NCBI GenBank assembly: GCA_937923115.1
Contig: CAKZTE010000058.1
Span: forward strand, 1 to 32,809
Direction of reading: 5' to 3'
DNA: 32,809 nt
Source of the DNA: an uncultured Caulobacterales bacterium
GTDB lineage: Bacteria > Pseudomonadota > Alphaproteobacteria > Caulobacterales > Maricaulaceae
This document shows positions 9,464 through 17,702 of the stretch, one piece after another. Below the pieces are notes generated by a model that did not search any database, was not told the DNA's origin, and saw nothing but the letters and a program-made list of their open reading frames with translations. Made by a program: the position numbers and the translations under genes. The stretch's first letter is position 1; every line of letters begins with the position of its first letter.

Positions 9464-10804
9464 ATGACGGCTTCAACTATTTTTTCTCTATCCTCAGCAC
9501 CAGGACGCGCTGGCGTGGCAGTTTTTCGGCTCAGCGGGCCTATGGCGGGAGGCATAGCCCAGAGCCTAAGCAGGCGCGCTCTGCCCCGCCCCCGCCTAGC
9601 CGCCTTGCGCCAGTTTGAAAACATGGACGGCACGCCAATAGATGAGGGGCTCCTTTTGTGGATGCCCGCGCCCCATAGTTTTACAGGCGAAGACTGCGCG
9701 GAGTTTCAGATTCACGGTTCGCCCGCCGTCGCGGAAGGGCTGGCCAACGCCCTCAACGCAGCAGGGGCGCGTCAAGCCGAAGCAGGGGAATTTACGCGCC
9801 GCGCTTTTTTGAATGGCAAGCTTGACCTTACAGAGGCCGAAGGTCTTGCCGATCTCATTGACGCCGACACTGAAGCGCAGCGTGTACAGGCCCTGCGCCA
9901 AATGCAAGGCGGGTTGAAGGCGCGTTATGAAAGCTGGCGCGATGGCGTGCTTGATGCTTTGGCTCAGATTGAAGGCGAAATTGATTTCCCCGATGAGGCG
10001 GATATACCCGACGACCTCGCGCACAAGGCCTTTGCACCGATTAAAGCTCTCACAGAAGATATGAGCGCCGCCCTTGAAAGGGCAGAGCGCGGCGAGCGTG
10101 TTCGGGCAGGTATTGAAATAGCCATTATCGGCGCGCCAAATGCTGGAAAATCCAGCGTTACCAACCGCTTAGCGGGCCGCGAGGCGGCTATTGTAACAGC
10201 TCAAGCCGGAACAACACGTGACATTGTTGAGGTAAACCTTGTCATGGGCGGCCTTGCGGTGCGCGTCAGTGATACGGCAGGCCTGCGCGAAAGCCTCGAC
10301 GTTATTGAGGCGGAAGGCATTCGCCGCGCACGCGCCCGTGCCGTTGAGGCTGACATCCGTGTTCTCTTACTAGACGCGAGTCAGCCCAGTAATGAAGGGC
10401 TTGATCTGCTAAGGGCGGGGGACTTCTGTGTGCTAAATAAATCGGACCTGACCCCTATGCCCCAAGCTACGCCGCCGCTTGCTTTGGAAGACAACATTCA
10501 AACGCTTCCCCTAAGCGCGCAGACGGGCGACGGAATTGAGAACTTCCAAGACAAGCTCAGCCAAACCGTTCAAGCCCGCTACAGCCCGGGCCGCGAGGCG
10601 GGCCTCACGCGGGCCCGTCACAGAGATTGCGTGCTTCGGGCCAAGGAGGCGCTTGACCGCGCACTGCCCGCACTTGGGATTGCGCCTGAACTTGCAGGGG
10701 ATGATTTACGTGCCGCCCTTCAAGCTTTGCGCGAATTAGCGGGGGAGACAGACATTGAAGCCGTATTTGACCGCATCTTCTCAAGATTTTGTGTCGGGAA
10801 GTAA
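9464..10804 (+). CDS. mnmE: tRNA uridine-5-carboxymethylaminomethyl(34) synthesis GTPase MnmE
   Basis: Start MTASTIFSLSSAPGRAGVAVFRLSGP; GEFTRRAFLNGKLDLTEAEGLADLI; G1 GAPNAGKSS; DTAGLRES; NKSD; C-terminal FCVGK. The ORF-track start at 9299 is too far upstream. Confidence 0.97.
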   Translation: MTASTIFSLSSAPGRAGVAVFRLSGPMAGGIAQSLSRRALPRPRLAALRQFENMDGTPIDEGLLLWMPAPHSFTGEDCAEFQIHGSPAVAEGLANALNAAGARQAEAGEFTRRAFLNGKLDLTEAEGLADLIDADTEAQRVQALRQMQGGLKARYESWRDGVLDALAQIEGEIDFPDEADIPDDLAHKAFAPIKALTEDMSAALERAERGERVRAGIEIAIIGAPNAGKSSVTNRLAGREAAIVTAQAGTTRDIVEVNLVMGGLAVRVSDTAGLRESLDVIEAEGIRRARARAVEADIRVLLLDASQPSNEGLDLLRAGDFCVLNKSDLTPMPQATPPLALEDNIQTLPLSAQTGDGIENFQDKLSQTVQARYSPGREAGLTRARHRDCVLRAKEALDRALPALGIAPELAGDDLRAALQALRELAGETDIEAVFDRIFSRFCVGK

Positions 10805-10872
10805 ATATTTGCTTAACATATCGGGGTGTTTGAAAGCCAATCTGGCCATCAATAACGTTAAAGCTGAATGAT

Positions 10873-10888
10873 TGTTTCACGTGAAACA
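10873..10888. promoter_or_regulatory. parS: parS centromere site (perfect TGTTTCACGTGAAACA)
   Basis: Exact 16-bp palindrome in the mnmE-mnmG intergenic region, with parAB downstream in the same window. Confidence 0.96.
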
Positions 10889-10989
10889 TTTTTGAAATTA
10901 ATCAGCCCTGCGGCAGCGGCGCATCATACAGCTACTCGACGAAAGCCCTCTCTCGCTCTATACAGCGCCAAACACGATAGGAGATTGCT

Positions 10990-12852
10990 ATGTCCCAACA
11001 CTGGGATGTTATTGTTATTGGCGGAGGTCACGCGGGCTGCGACGCCGCAGCAGCATCAGCGCGCATGGGCGCGAACACACTGCTCTTGACGCACAAGCTT
11101 GAGACCCTTGGGGAAATGTCCTGCAATCCCGCTATTGGCGGGCTTGGAAAAGGGCATTTGGTTCGTGAAATTGACGCGTTAGACGGCTTGATGGGACGAG
11201 TTGCGGACGTTTCAGGCATTCAATTTCGCTTGCTCAACCGCTCAAAAGGCCCCGCAGTCCAAGGTCCCCGCACCCAAAGTGATCGCGGTCTCTATAAGGC
11301 CGCTATGCAGGCCGCCCTCACGGCGACTGAAAATCTTACAATCATCCCCAAAGCCGTCGAGGATTTGGTGGTTGAGGACGCGCGTGTTCTTGGGGTAACA
11401 ACGGCGGACGGCGAGACATATAGAACAGAGCGCGTTGTCCTAACGACAGGTACGTTCCTTAAAGGCATTATCCATATCGGCGATGAACGCACCCCAGCAG
11501 GCCGGCACGGTGAAGCCCCCGCTATTGGCCTTTCGAATCGTCTCTACGATCTTGGCTTTGACATGGGCCGCCTAAAGACAGGCACACCCGCTCGCATTGC
11601 CAAAGATTCAATTGATTGGGACATCCTCGAGCAACAGCCCGCTGATGCCGAGCCCATACCGTTTAGCTTTATGACGGATAAGATAGCCGTGCCGCAGCTG
11701 ACCTGCGCCATAACCCATACAAATGAGGAAACTCACCGCATTATCAGCGAGAATATCAGTAAAAGCGCCGTCTATAGCGGCTCAATAGCGGGCAAAGGTC
11801 CGCGCTACTGCCCCTCCATTGAAGATAAGGTCGTTCGCTTTGCTGACCGCAGCCAACATCAAGTCTTTCTAGAGCCAGAAGGTCTGCCGGGTGGGTCAGA
11901 CGGAAATACGGTTTACCCCAATGGAATTTCGACCTCTCTGCCCCGCGATGTACAGCTCGCCTTTTTACGCTCTATGCGCGGATTAGAGAATTGCGTTGTA
12001 CAGCGCTACGGATACGCCATTGAATATGACTATGTTGATCCACGCGAGCTTCACGCCACGCTCGAAACCAAACGGCTTTCGGGGCTTTATCTCGCCGGCC
12101 AGATTAATGGGACGACAGGTTATGAAGAGGCCGCCGCGCAAGGACTTTATGCAGGCACCAATGCTGCGCTCGCCGCAGCGGGCAGGGACCCTTTTGTTCT
12201 GGACCGTAGCCAAGCCTATATCGGCGTAATGATTGATGATCTTATCACGAAAGGCGTGACAGAGCCCTACCGGATGTTTACGAGCCGCGCAGAATACCGA
12301 CTCTTATTGCGGGCAGATAATGCCGATCAGCGCCTTACACCCCTTGGTATAGACCTCGGATTGGTCTCAAAAACGCGCTCTCAGGCCTTCGAAAAGAAAT
12401 TAATCGACCTCCAGCACGCCTCTGCTCTCGCTGAGAGCCTTAAAAAAACGCCCAATGAGCTTATAAAACACGGTTTAAAGGTCAATAATGACGGAACACG
12501 CCGAAATGTGACGGATCTTTTGGCCTATCCAAACATCAGCTTTGAAGACCTCGCGCAGGTCTGGCCCGAGCTTAAAGAGCTTGCGCCTTATGCGCGTCAG
12601 CACCTGGAGACTGAAGCCCTCTATGCAGGATATATTGAGCGCCAAGCCCGCGATATTGCCGCCTTCCAACGTGATGAAGGCCTGCGCCTCCCGCAATCAC
12701 TCGATTATAGCGCTATCGGCGGACTGTCTAATGAGGTGCGTGACAAGCTTCAAGCCGCCAAACCGGCAACGCTAGGGCAGGCGGCGCGCCTCGAGGGGAT
12801 TACCCCCGGCGCGTTAACGGCTGTTCTGGCACACCTTAAAAAGGCCTCATAG
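10990..12852 (+). CDS. mnmG: tRNA uridine-5-carboxymethylaminomethyl(34) synthesis enzyme MnmG (GidA)
   Basis: [96 protein letters not shown]. Confidence 0.98.
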   Translation: MSQHWDVIVIGGGHAGCDAAAASARMGANTLLLTHKLETLGEMSCNPAIGGLGKGHLVREIDALDGLMGRVADVSGIQFRLLNRSKGPAVQGPRTQSDRGLYKAAMQAALTATENLTIIPKAVEDLVVEDARVLGVTTADGETYRTERVVLTTGTFLKGIIHIGDERTPAGRHGEAPAIGLSNRLYDLGFDMGRLKTGTPARIAKDSIDWDILEQQPADAEPIPFSFMTDKIAVPQLTCAITHTNEETHRIISENISKSAVYSGSIAGKGPRYCPSIEDKVVRFADRSQHQVFLEPEGLPGGSDGNTVYPNGISTSLPRDVQLAFLRSMRGLENCVVQRYGYAIEYDYVDPRELHATLETKRLSGLYLAGQINGTTGYEEAAAQGLYAGTNAALAAAGRDPFVLDRSQAYIGVMIDDLITKGVTEPYRMFTSRAEYRLLLRADNADQRLTPLGIDLGLVSKTRSQAFEKKLIDLQHASALAESLKKTPNELIKHGLKVNNDGTRRNVTDLLAYPNISFEDLAQVWPELKELAPYARQHLETEALYAGYIERQARDIAAFQRDEGLRLPQSLDYSAIGGLSNEVRDKLQAAKPATLGQAARLEGITPGALTAVLAHLKKAS

Positions 12853-13487
12853 TGAGCGTAGGGGCATTTTCACCACAGGACTTTTCAAACCTCAGCGATG
12901 TTTCACGTGAAACATTTGCAGATTTTCGAGCCTATGAGGCGCTGTTGGCGAAATGGAACCGCAAGATTAACCTCGTCTCGCCCGCCGCCGCCAAGGATTT
13001 CTGGGGCCGCCACGCGCTTGATAGCTGGCAGATCACGCATTACCTCCCAACTCAATTTGAAACTTGCCTCGATTTAGGCTCTGGCGCTGGCTTTCCCGGC
13101 ATAGCCCTTGCGATACACTGCAAACACGCAGGGCAAGGCAACGTCACGCTTGTTGAAAGCGCAGGAAAAAAGGCTAACTTTTTACGCGCAGTTATCCGTG
13201 ACCTAAAGCTCCCAGCGACCGTCTGGGCCGATAGAGCGGAAAACCTACCCTCGAAGCCGTATGACATTATATCTGCGCGCGCTTTCGCACCGCTGCCGCG
13301 TCTTCTGACTTATGCACATCCATTTTGGGGTGAGCGCACAATAGCGCTACTTTTAAAAGGGCAGGGGGCCGGCGAAGAATTGACGCAAGCCGCGCAGACG
13401 TGGATATATCAAGCCTCAACCTCAGAAAGCCTTAGCGATTCCGCAGGCTGCGTATTACAAATCAGAGGGTTAGCGCCAAAGGCTTAA
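12852..13487 (+). CDS. rsmG: 16S rRNA (guanine(527)-N(7))-methyltransferase RsmG (GidB)
   Basis: DVSRETFADFRAYEALLAKWNRKINLVSP, RHALDSWQ, LDLGSGAGFPGIALAI, ISARAFAPLPRLLTY. GTG start overlaps the mnmG stop (TAGTG). Confidence 0.96.
   Translation: MSVGAFSPQDFSNLSDVSRETFADFRAYEALLAKWNRKINLVSPAAAKDFWGRHALDSWQITHYLPTQFETCLDLGSGAGFPGIALAIHCKHAGQGNVTLVESAGKKANFLRAVIRDLKLPATVWADRAENLPSKPYDIISARAFAPLPRLLTYAHPFWGERTIALLLKGQGAGEELTQAAQTWIYQASTSESLSDSAGCVLQIRGLAPKA
12899..12914. promoter_or_regulatory. parS: parS centromere site (perfect TGTTTCACGTGAAACA) inside rsmG CDS
   Basis: Exact 16-bp palindrome; within rsmG it encodes the (D)VSRET peptide. Confidence 0.95.
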
Positions 13488-13515
13488 AGATGGCGCGTCC
13501 CAACACGGAGCCGGC

Positions 13516-14325
13516 GTGACCGATAACGACACATTCAAAGACTGTCACGTGATAGCCATCGTCAATCAAAAAGGTGGCGTTGGCAAAACAACGACGACAA
13601 TCAATCTTGCGGCAGGCCTCGCGCTTCGCGGGAAAAAAGTTTTGATTATTGATAGCGATCCTCAAGGCAATGCCTCAACAGGCCTTGGCCTTCACAGCGG
13701 CGCGCGCGGAACCACCATATATGAGGTACTTGTTGACCGGGTTCCGCTGGCGGATGCTATCGCGCCAACACAGGTCCCGGGCCTTACGATCGTGCCGTCC
13801 CACATTGATCTCTCCAGCGCAGAATTAGAAATCGGCCAGAGCGAAGGCCGTACCGTGCGGCTCAAGACAGCCCTTGCAGGCGAGAAGGCGCACTATGATT
13901 ATGTCCTAATTGACTGCCCGCCGTCGCTTAACCTGCTCACAGTCAATGCACTGGCGGCCGCCAATTCCGTCATCGTCCCGCTACAGTGCGAGTTTTACGC
14001 ACTAGAAGGATTAAGCCAGCTCCTAAAAACGGTGGAAATGGCAAAGGGCAGCATCAACCCCGCTCTAATAATCGAAGGCGTAATGCTCACTATGTATGAC
14101 CAGCGCAACCGCCTGTCTGCTCAAGTGGCGGCCGATGTACGCAAGCATTTGGGCCGCGCCGTCTTTTCAACAATGATACCGCGCAATGTTCGCATCGCCG
14201 AAGCGCCAAGTTTTGCAAAGCCCGTTATGATGTATGACCCGCAATGCTCTGGCTCTATAGCCTATATGGCGCTGGCCGATGAACTGCTTGCGCGCCACAA
14301 GCGCCGCAATGGCCAAAGCCAGTAG
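13516..14325 (+). CDS. parA: Chromosome-partitioning ATPase ParA
   Basis: IAIVNQKGGVGKTTTTINLAAGLA (deviant Walker A), LIDSDPQGNASTGLG, YVLIDCPPSLNLLTVNAL; GTG start. Confidence 0.96.
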   Translation: MTDNDTFKDCHVIAIVNQKGGVGKTTTTINLAAGLALRGKKVLIIDSDPQGNASTGLGLHSGARGTTIYEVLVDRVPLADAIAPTQVPGLTIVPSHIDLSSAELEIGQSEGRTVRLKTALAGEKAHYDYVLIDCPPSLNLLTVNALAAANSVIVPLQCEFYALEGLSQLLKTVEMAKGSINPALIIEGVMLTMYDQRNRLSAQVAADVRKHLGRAVFSTMIPRNVRIAEAPSFAKPVMMYDPQCSGSIAYMALADELLARHKRRNGQSQ

Positions 14326-14334
14326 GAGATATTC

Positions 14335-15378
14335 ATGGCTAAAACCCCAAAAGATAAAAAACCCATTACGCCAAGAAAGCCTGCCGCGCCAACACGCGGG
14401 CTAGGGCGGGGGCTATCCGCGCTTATGTCCGACGTTAGCGTAACGGGCGCCCTCTCACCCGAACCCGCGCCCGTGGAGCCTCCAGCCCAAACAGCTGCGC
14501 CAAAGTCACCAACGGCCAAACCAGCCAGCGCCGTACAGACAGAGCCGCAACCCACCCCCAAACCCGCGAACATGCGCGGAGTCTCTACCCTTGCCATAGA
14601 CCAAATCGTCCGCAACCCCGACCAGCCACGGCGCTATTTCGATAAAGCCCTGCTCGAAGAGCTAACCCAATCAATCGCTGACAAAGGGGTATTACAGCCC
14701 ATCCTTGTACGGCCCATTCCGTCACGTGACAAAACAGAGAGTGGAAAGAACGTCTATCAGATCGTCGCGGGCGAACGCCGCTGGCAAGCGTCCTTAAAAG
14801 CGGGGCTAACATCTATGCCCGCCTTGGTCCGCGAGCTAACCGATCAGGATGTCCTAGAGATCGGCGTTGTTGAAAATGTGCAGCGCGCAGATTTAAACCC
14901 GATTGAGGAAGCGCTCGCCTACCGTGCGCTTGTCGATCAGTTCTCGCGAACACAAGAAGAAATCGCTTCGGCAATTGGCAAAAGCCGGCCGCATATAGCC
15001 AATATGCTGCGCCTTCTATCTCTTCCCAAACGCGCCCAAGACGCGCTGCAATCAGGCCAAATATCAACAGGCCACGCCCGCGCCGTGATTGCTGCGCCCG
15101 ACCCTAATGCTTTGGTCGAACAAATTATCAGCAAAGGCCTCTCAGTCAGGGACGCTGAAGCCTGGGTAAGACGGCTGAGGCTTTCTAAAGCCAGCGGACT
15201 TGCGCCCTTAGCGCCTGAGACAAAGTCCGCCGACATTACCCAAATAGAACGAACGCTTTCTGATAAAATTGGCGTGAAGGTTGAGCTAAAGCATAAAGGC
15301 CCATCAGGGGAAATCAGACTGAAATATCGCACAGACGCACAGCTTGAGCGCCTGCTAGCGCAACTGAGGCAGATTTAA
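14335..15378 (+). CDS. parB: Chromosome-partitioning protein ParB
   Basis: RGLGRGLSALMSD, IRNPDQPR-type motif (IVRNPDQPRRYFD), QIVAGERRWQAS, ENVQRADLNPIEEALAYRALVDQF, GKSRPHIANMLRLLSLP. Confidence 0.97.
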   Translation: MAKTPKDKKPITPRKPAAPTRGLGRGLSALMSDVSVTGALSPEPAPVEPPAQTAAPKSPTAKPASAVQTEPQPTPKPANMRGVSTLAIDQIVRNPDQPRRYFDKALLEELTQSIADKGVLQPILVRPIPSRDKTESGKNVYQIVAGERRWQASLKAGLTSMPALVRELTDQDVLEIGVVENVQRADLNPIEEALAYRALVDQFSRTQEEIASAIGKSRPHIANMLRLLSLPKRAQDALQSGQISTGHARAVIAAPDPNALVEQIISKGLSVRDAEAWVRRLRLSKASGLAPLAPETKSADITQIERTLSDKIGVKVELKHKGPSGEIRLKYRTDAQLERLLAQLRQI

Positions 15379-15410
15379 ACCCCTCCATACACCTAGAAGT
15401 CACAGGTTAA

Positions 15411-15430
15411 TGACAGTTTATTAACTGTCA
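15411..15430. repeat. Inverted repeat TGACAGTT-TATT-AACTGTCA downstream of parB
   Basis: Perfect 8-bp arms with 4-nt spacer; no strong T-tract on the + strand, so an operator or weak terminator is equally possible. Confidence 0.6.
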
Positions 15431-15522
15431 AAACATCATACTCACGCTAGCAAGGCGTCCAAAAACGCATTAACTTGAGCTCGAAAGCCTTGCTTGCCCA
15501 AGGCTGGTGAGGAATTCTGACG

Positions 15523-17667
15523 ATGCATGACCACGATAAAAATCACGACCCTAATTATGACCACGGCCACGACGAAGAGCCTCAGCATTACGAAGATGAA
15601 CACAACGCAAATGACGGCGGACATGACGGGCATAGTCATGGCTGGCCTGACAAAAAGGATAACGCGCACGATCATGACACATCGGAGCACTCCGAACCTT
15701 ATCACCCCCTTGAAAAATATCATGCTTTCGGCAGCGACGCAGCCTTCAACTTTGCGGAATTCAGCCCGCAAACCGCCGCGCCTATAGGTCTCGACTTTCT
15801 AAACCATAATTTAAGCCTCAACGTCTCAATCTCGACTACTTATAACGAAGGGCCCTCCCCCGCGCCAAACTTTGCCTCGGGCCAAACCTTTAGCGGCCTA
15901 GAAAGCGCGGACTTTTCAGCTCCCTTCACGCCAAGCGCCGATAGCGTTCCCGCAAACAATACGACAACGGCTTCAATCGAAATAAACGGTCAAGTCACAG
16001 GCACAATTGAGGATGTGAACGATCAGGATTTCTATAAGGTTGAGCTCACAGCCGGCGTGACCTATGAGTTTTATCAGCTACGGGGCGGGGACAATCCTAT
16101 GATCGACCCATATATTCGTCTCTTCGGGACGGACGGCGTGACTGAGCTTGCTGAAAATGATGATATCCTCAATGCCCAAGGCGAACAGGCGTCTCGCAAC
16201 TCCAAAATTACTTACACCCCAACCGAAAGCGGGACTTACTTTATTGCTGCTGACAAATGGGTGCCAACTGACGGCAGTGAACCTGCTGGCGACTACATTA
16301 TCTATGTGAACGCCGACGGATACCGTCCCGAGGGCACTCTAGACGAGCTCGCTTTTTTCCTAACTGACCAATTTGACAATCGCGCGGTTTGGAACCAAAC
16401 CACAATAACTTATGATGTGTCCGCTTTGCCGGCCGCCGTCCAAACATTAGCCCTTGCCGCCATGCAGCTTTGGGAAGATGTCACGCCGCTTAATTTTGTA
16501 GCGGCCACCTCAGGCACTAGCGCAGAACTCACATTTACAGATAACGAGTCGGGCGCTTTTGCCAGCACAACAACGGTAAACGGCTTTATCACAGGCTCAC
16601 GAGTTAATGTCTCTGACGCTCAATGGGTAGATGTCCATGGTACAGACTTCAATAGCTACACATTTACAACCTATATTCACGAGATTGGCCATGCCCTAGG
16701 GCTAGGCCATGGCGGACCGTATAATGGCAATGCGACTTACGGTATCGATAATATCTATAGCCGCGACCTCGCTAATTTCTCGGTCATGTCATATAATGAC
16801 CAGCTTCCGTCTGACAATGCCGCTTTTCAAGGCACCCCTCGCCTTGTTCTTGGCGTGCAAATCGTGGACCTTATTGCGATCCATGATTTATACGGCGTCA
16901 ATCCAGATGGCACACGCGAGGGCGAGACCGTTTACGGCTTTAATTCTAATGCTGGCGGCTTGTTCGATTTCTCAGATTTCAACAACCAAGGTATCCGTCC
17001 GCCTGCAATTACTATCTATGATACAGGCGGCTATGACACGCTCGATCTATCAGGCTATAGCGCCCCGCAGCGTATAAGCCTCATGGCCGAAACCTTCTCA
17101 GACATTGGCAATAATACAAATCTTGGCGGAACCGTTCCGCTTATAAATATTATCTCTATCGCGCGCGATACAATCATCGAGGCCGCAATTGGAGGCTCTG
17201 GCGCAGATACGATTACTGGAAATAACGCTGACAACACTTTACGCGGCGAGGCGGGCGGCGACCGTCTTGACGGCGGTCTTGGGAATGACACGCTTACCGG
17301 CGGAACCGGGGACGATATCTTCGTCATCACCGCGGAGAGCAGCGACGTGATCACTGATTTTTTTGCGGGGGATAAAGTGATTTTATCAGCCCAAAACGTC
17401 ACAAGCTTTGCCGAGCTTACCTCCGCAGCGGTGCAGACGGGAAATGATGTTGTCATCACGCTTGCAGACGGCCAGACACTTACCTTAGAGGGCGTCGCCC
17501 TAAGCGAGCTCTCCGCCGCTGATTTTGAGTTTACTGAATTTAGCAGCGCTGAGGCAACGCCGCCCCCACCTGCGCCAACCCCCGCGCCACCAAGCGACGC
17601 CGCAAATCCTGCCATATTGGTGGACGCGATCGACCATATCTATATTGATTTCGCGCCCTTTGGATAA
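15523..17667 (+). CDS. M10-family (serralysin-like) secreted metalloprotease with His-rich N-terminus, PPC-like domain and RTX repeats
   Basis: Catalytic HEIGHALGLGH and Met-turn FSVMSYND; PPC-like DVNDQDFYKVELTAGVTYEFYQLRG; RTX GGSGADTITGNNADNTLRGEAGGDRLDGGLGNDTLTGGTGDDIF; no Sec signal; 15 His in first 70 residues. Confidence 0.9.
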   Translation: MHDHDKNHDPNYDHGHDEEPQHYEDEHNANDGGHDGHSHGWPDKKDNAHDHDTSEHSEPYHPLEKYHAFGSDAAFNFAEFSPQTAAPIGLDFLNHNLSLNVSISTTYNEGPSPAPNFASGQTFSGLESADFSAPFTPSADSVPANNTTTASIEINGQVTGTIEDVNDQDFYKVELTAGVTYEFYQLRGGDNPMIDPYIRLFGTDGVTELAENDDILNAQGEQASRNSKITYTPTESGTYFIAADKWVPTDGSEPAGDYIIYVNADGYRPEGTLDELAFFLTDQFDNRAVWNQTTITYDVSALPAAVQTLALAAMQLWEDVTPLNFVAATSGTSAELTFTDNESGAFASTTTVNGFITGSRVNVSDAQWVDVHGTDFNSYTFTTYIHEIGHALGLGHGGPYNGNATYGIDNIYSRDLANFSVMSYNDQLPSDNAAFQGTPRLVLGVQIVDLIAIHDLYGVNPDGTREGETVYGFNSNAGGLFDFSDFNNQGIRPPAITIYDTGGYDTLDLSGYSAPQRISLMAETFSDIGNNTNLGGTVPLINIISIARDTIIEAAIGGSGADTITGNNADNTLRGEAGGDRLDGGLGNDTLTGGTGDDIFVITAESSDVITDFFAGDKVILSAQNVTSFAELTSAAVQTGNDVVITLADGQTLTLEGVALSELSAADFEFTEFSSAEATPPPPAPTPAPPSDAANPAILVDAIDHIYIDFAPFG

Positions 17668-17668
17668 T

Positions 17669-17702
17669 CCTATTCTTCTGGGATTAATGCCTATTCTTCT
17701 GG
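17669..17702. repeat. Short direct repeat CCTATTCTTCTGG (x2, 21-bp period) spanning the stop codon of the sulfotransferase gene
   Basis: Copies at 17669-17681 and 17690-17702. Confidence 0.75.

Noticed and set aside
10805-10989. Replication origin (oriC) in the mnmE-mnmG gap
   Set aside because: No cluster of DnaA boxes (TTATCCACA-like) or AT-rich unwinding element seen; only the parS site and ordinary intergenic sequence.
10868-11089. ORF MIVSRETFLKLISP... overlapping the mnmG start
   Set aside because: The apparent VSRET similarity is just the parS site being read in frame; the rest is non-coding or overlaps mnmG in another frame.
13546-13562. Additional CACGTG-containing sites (parA about 13547, parB about 14724, mnmE about 10216, also about 19399 and 21656) as extra parS sites
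   Set aside because: Only the 6-8 bp core matches; flanks diverge from TGTTTCACGTGAAACA, so there is no support beyond the two perfect sites.
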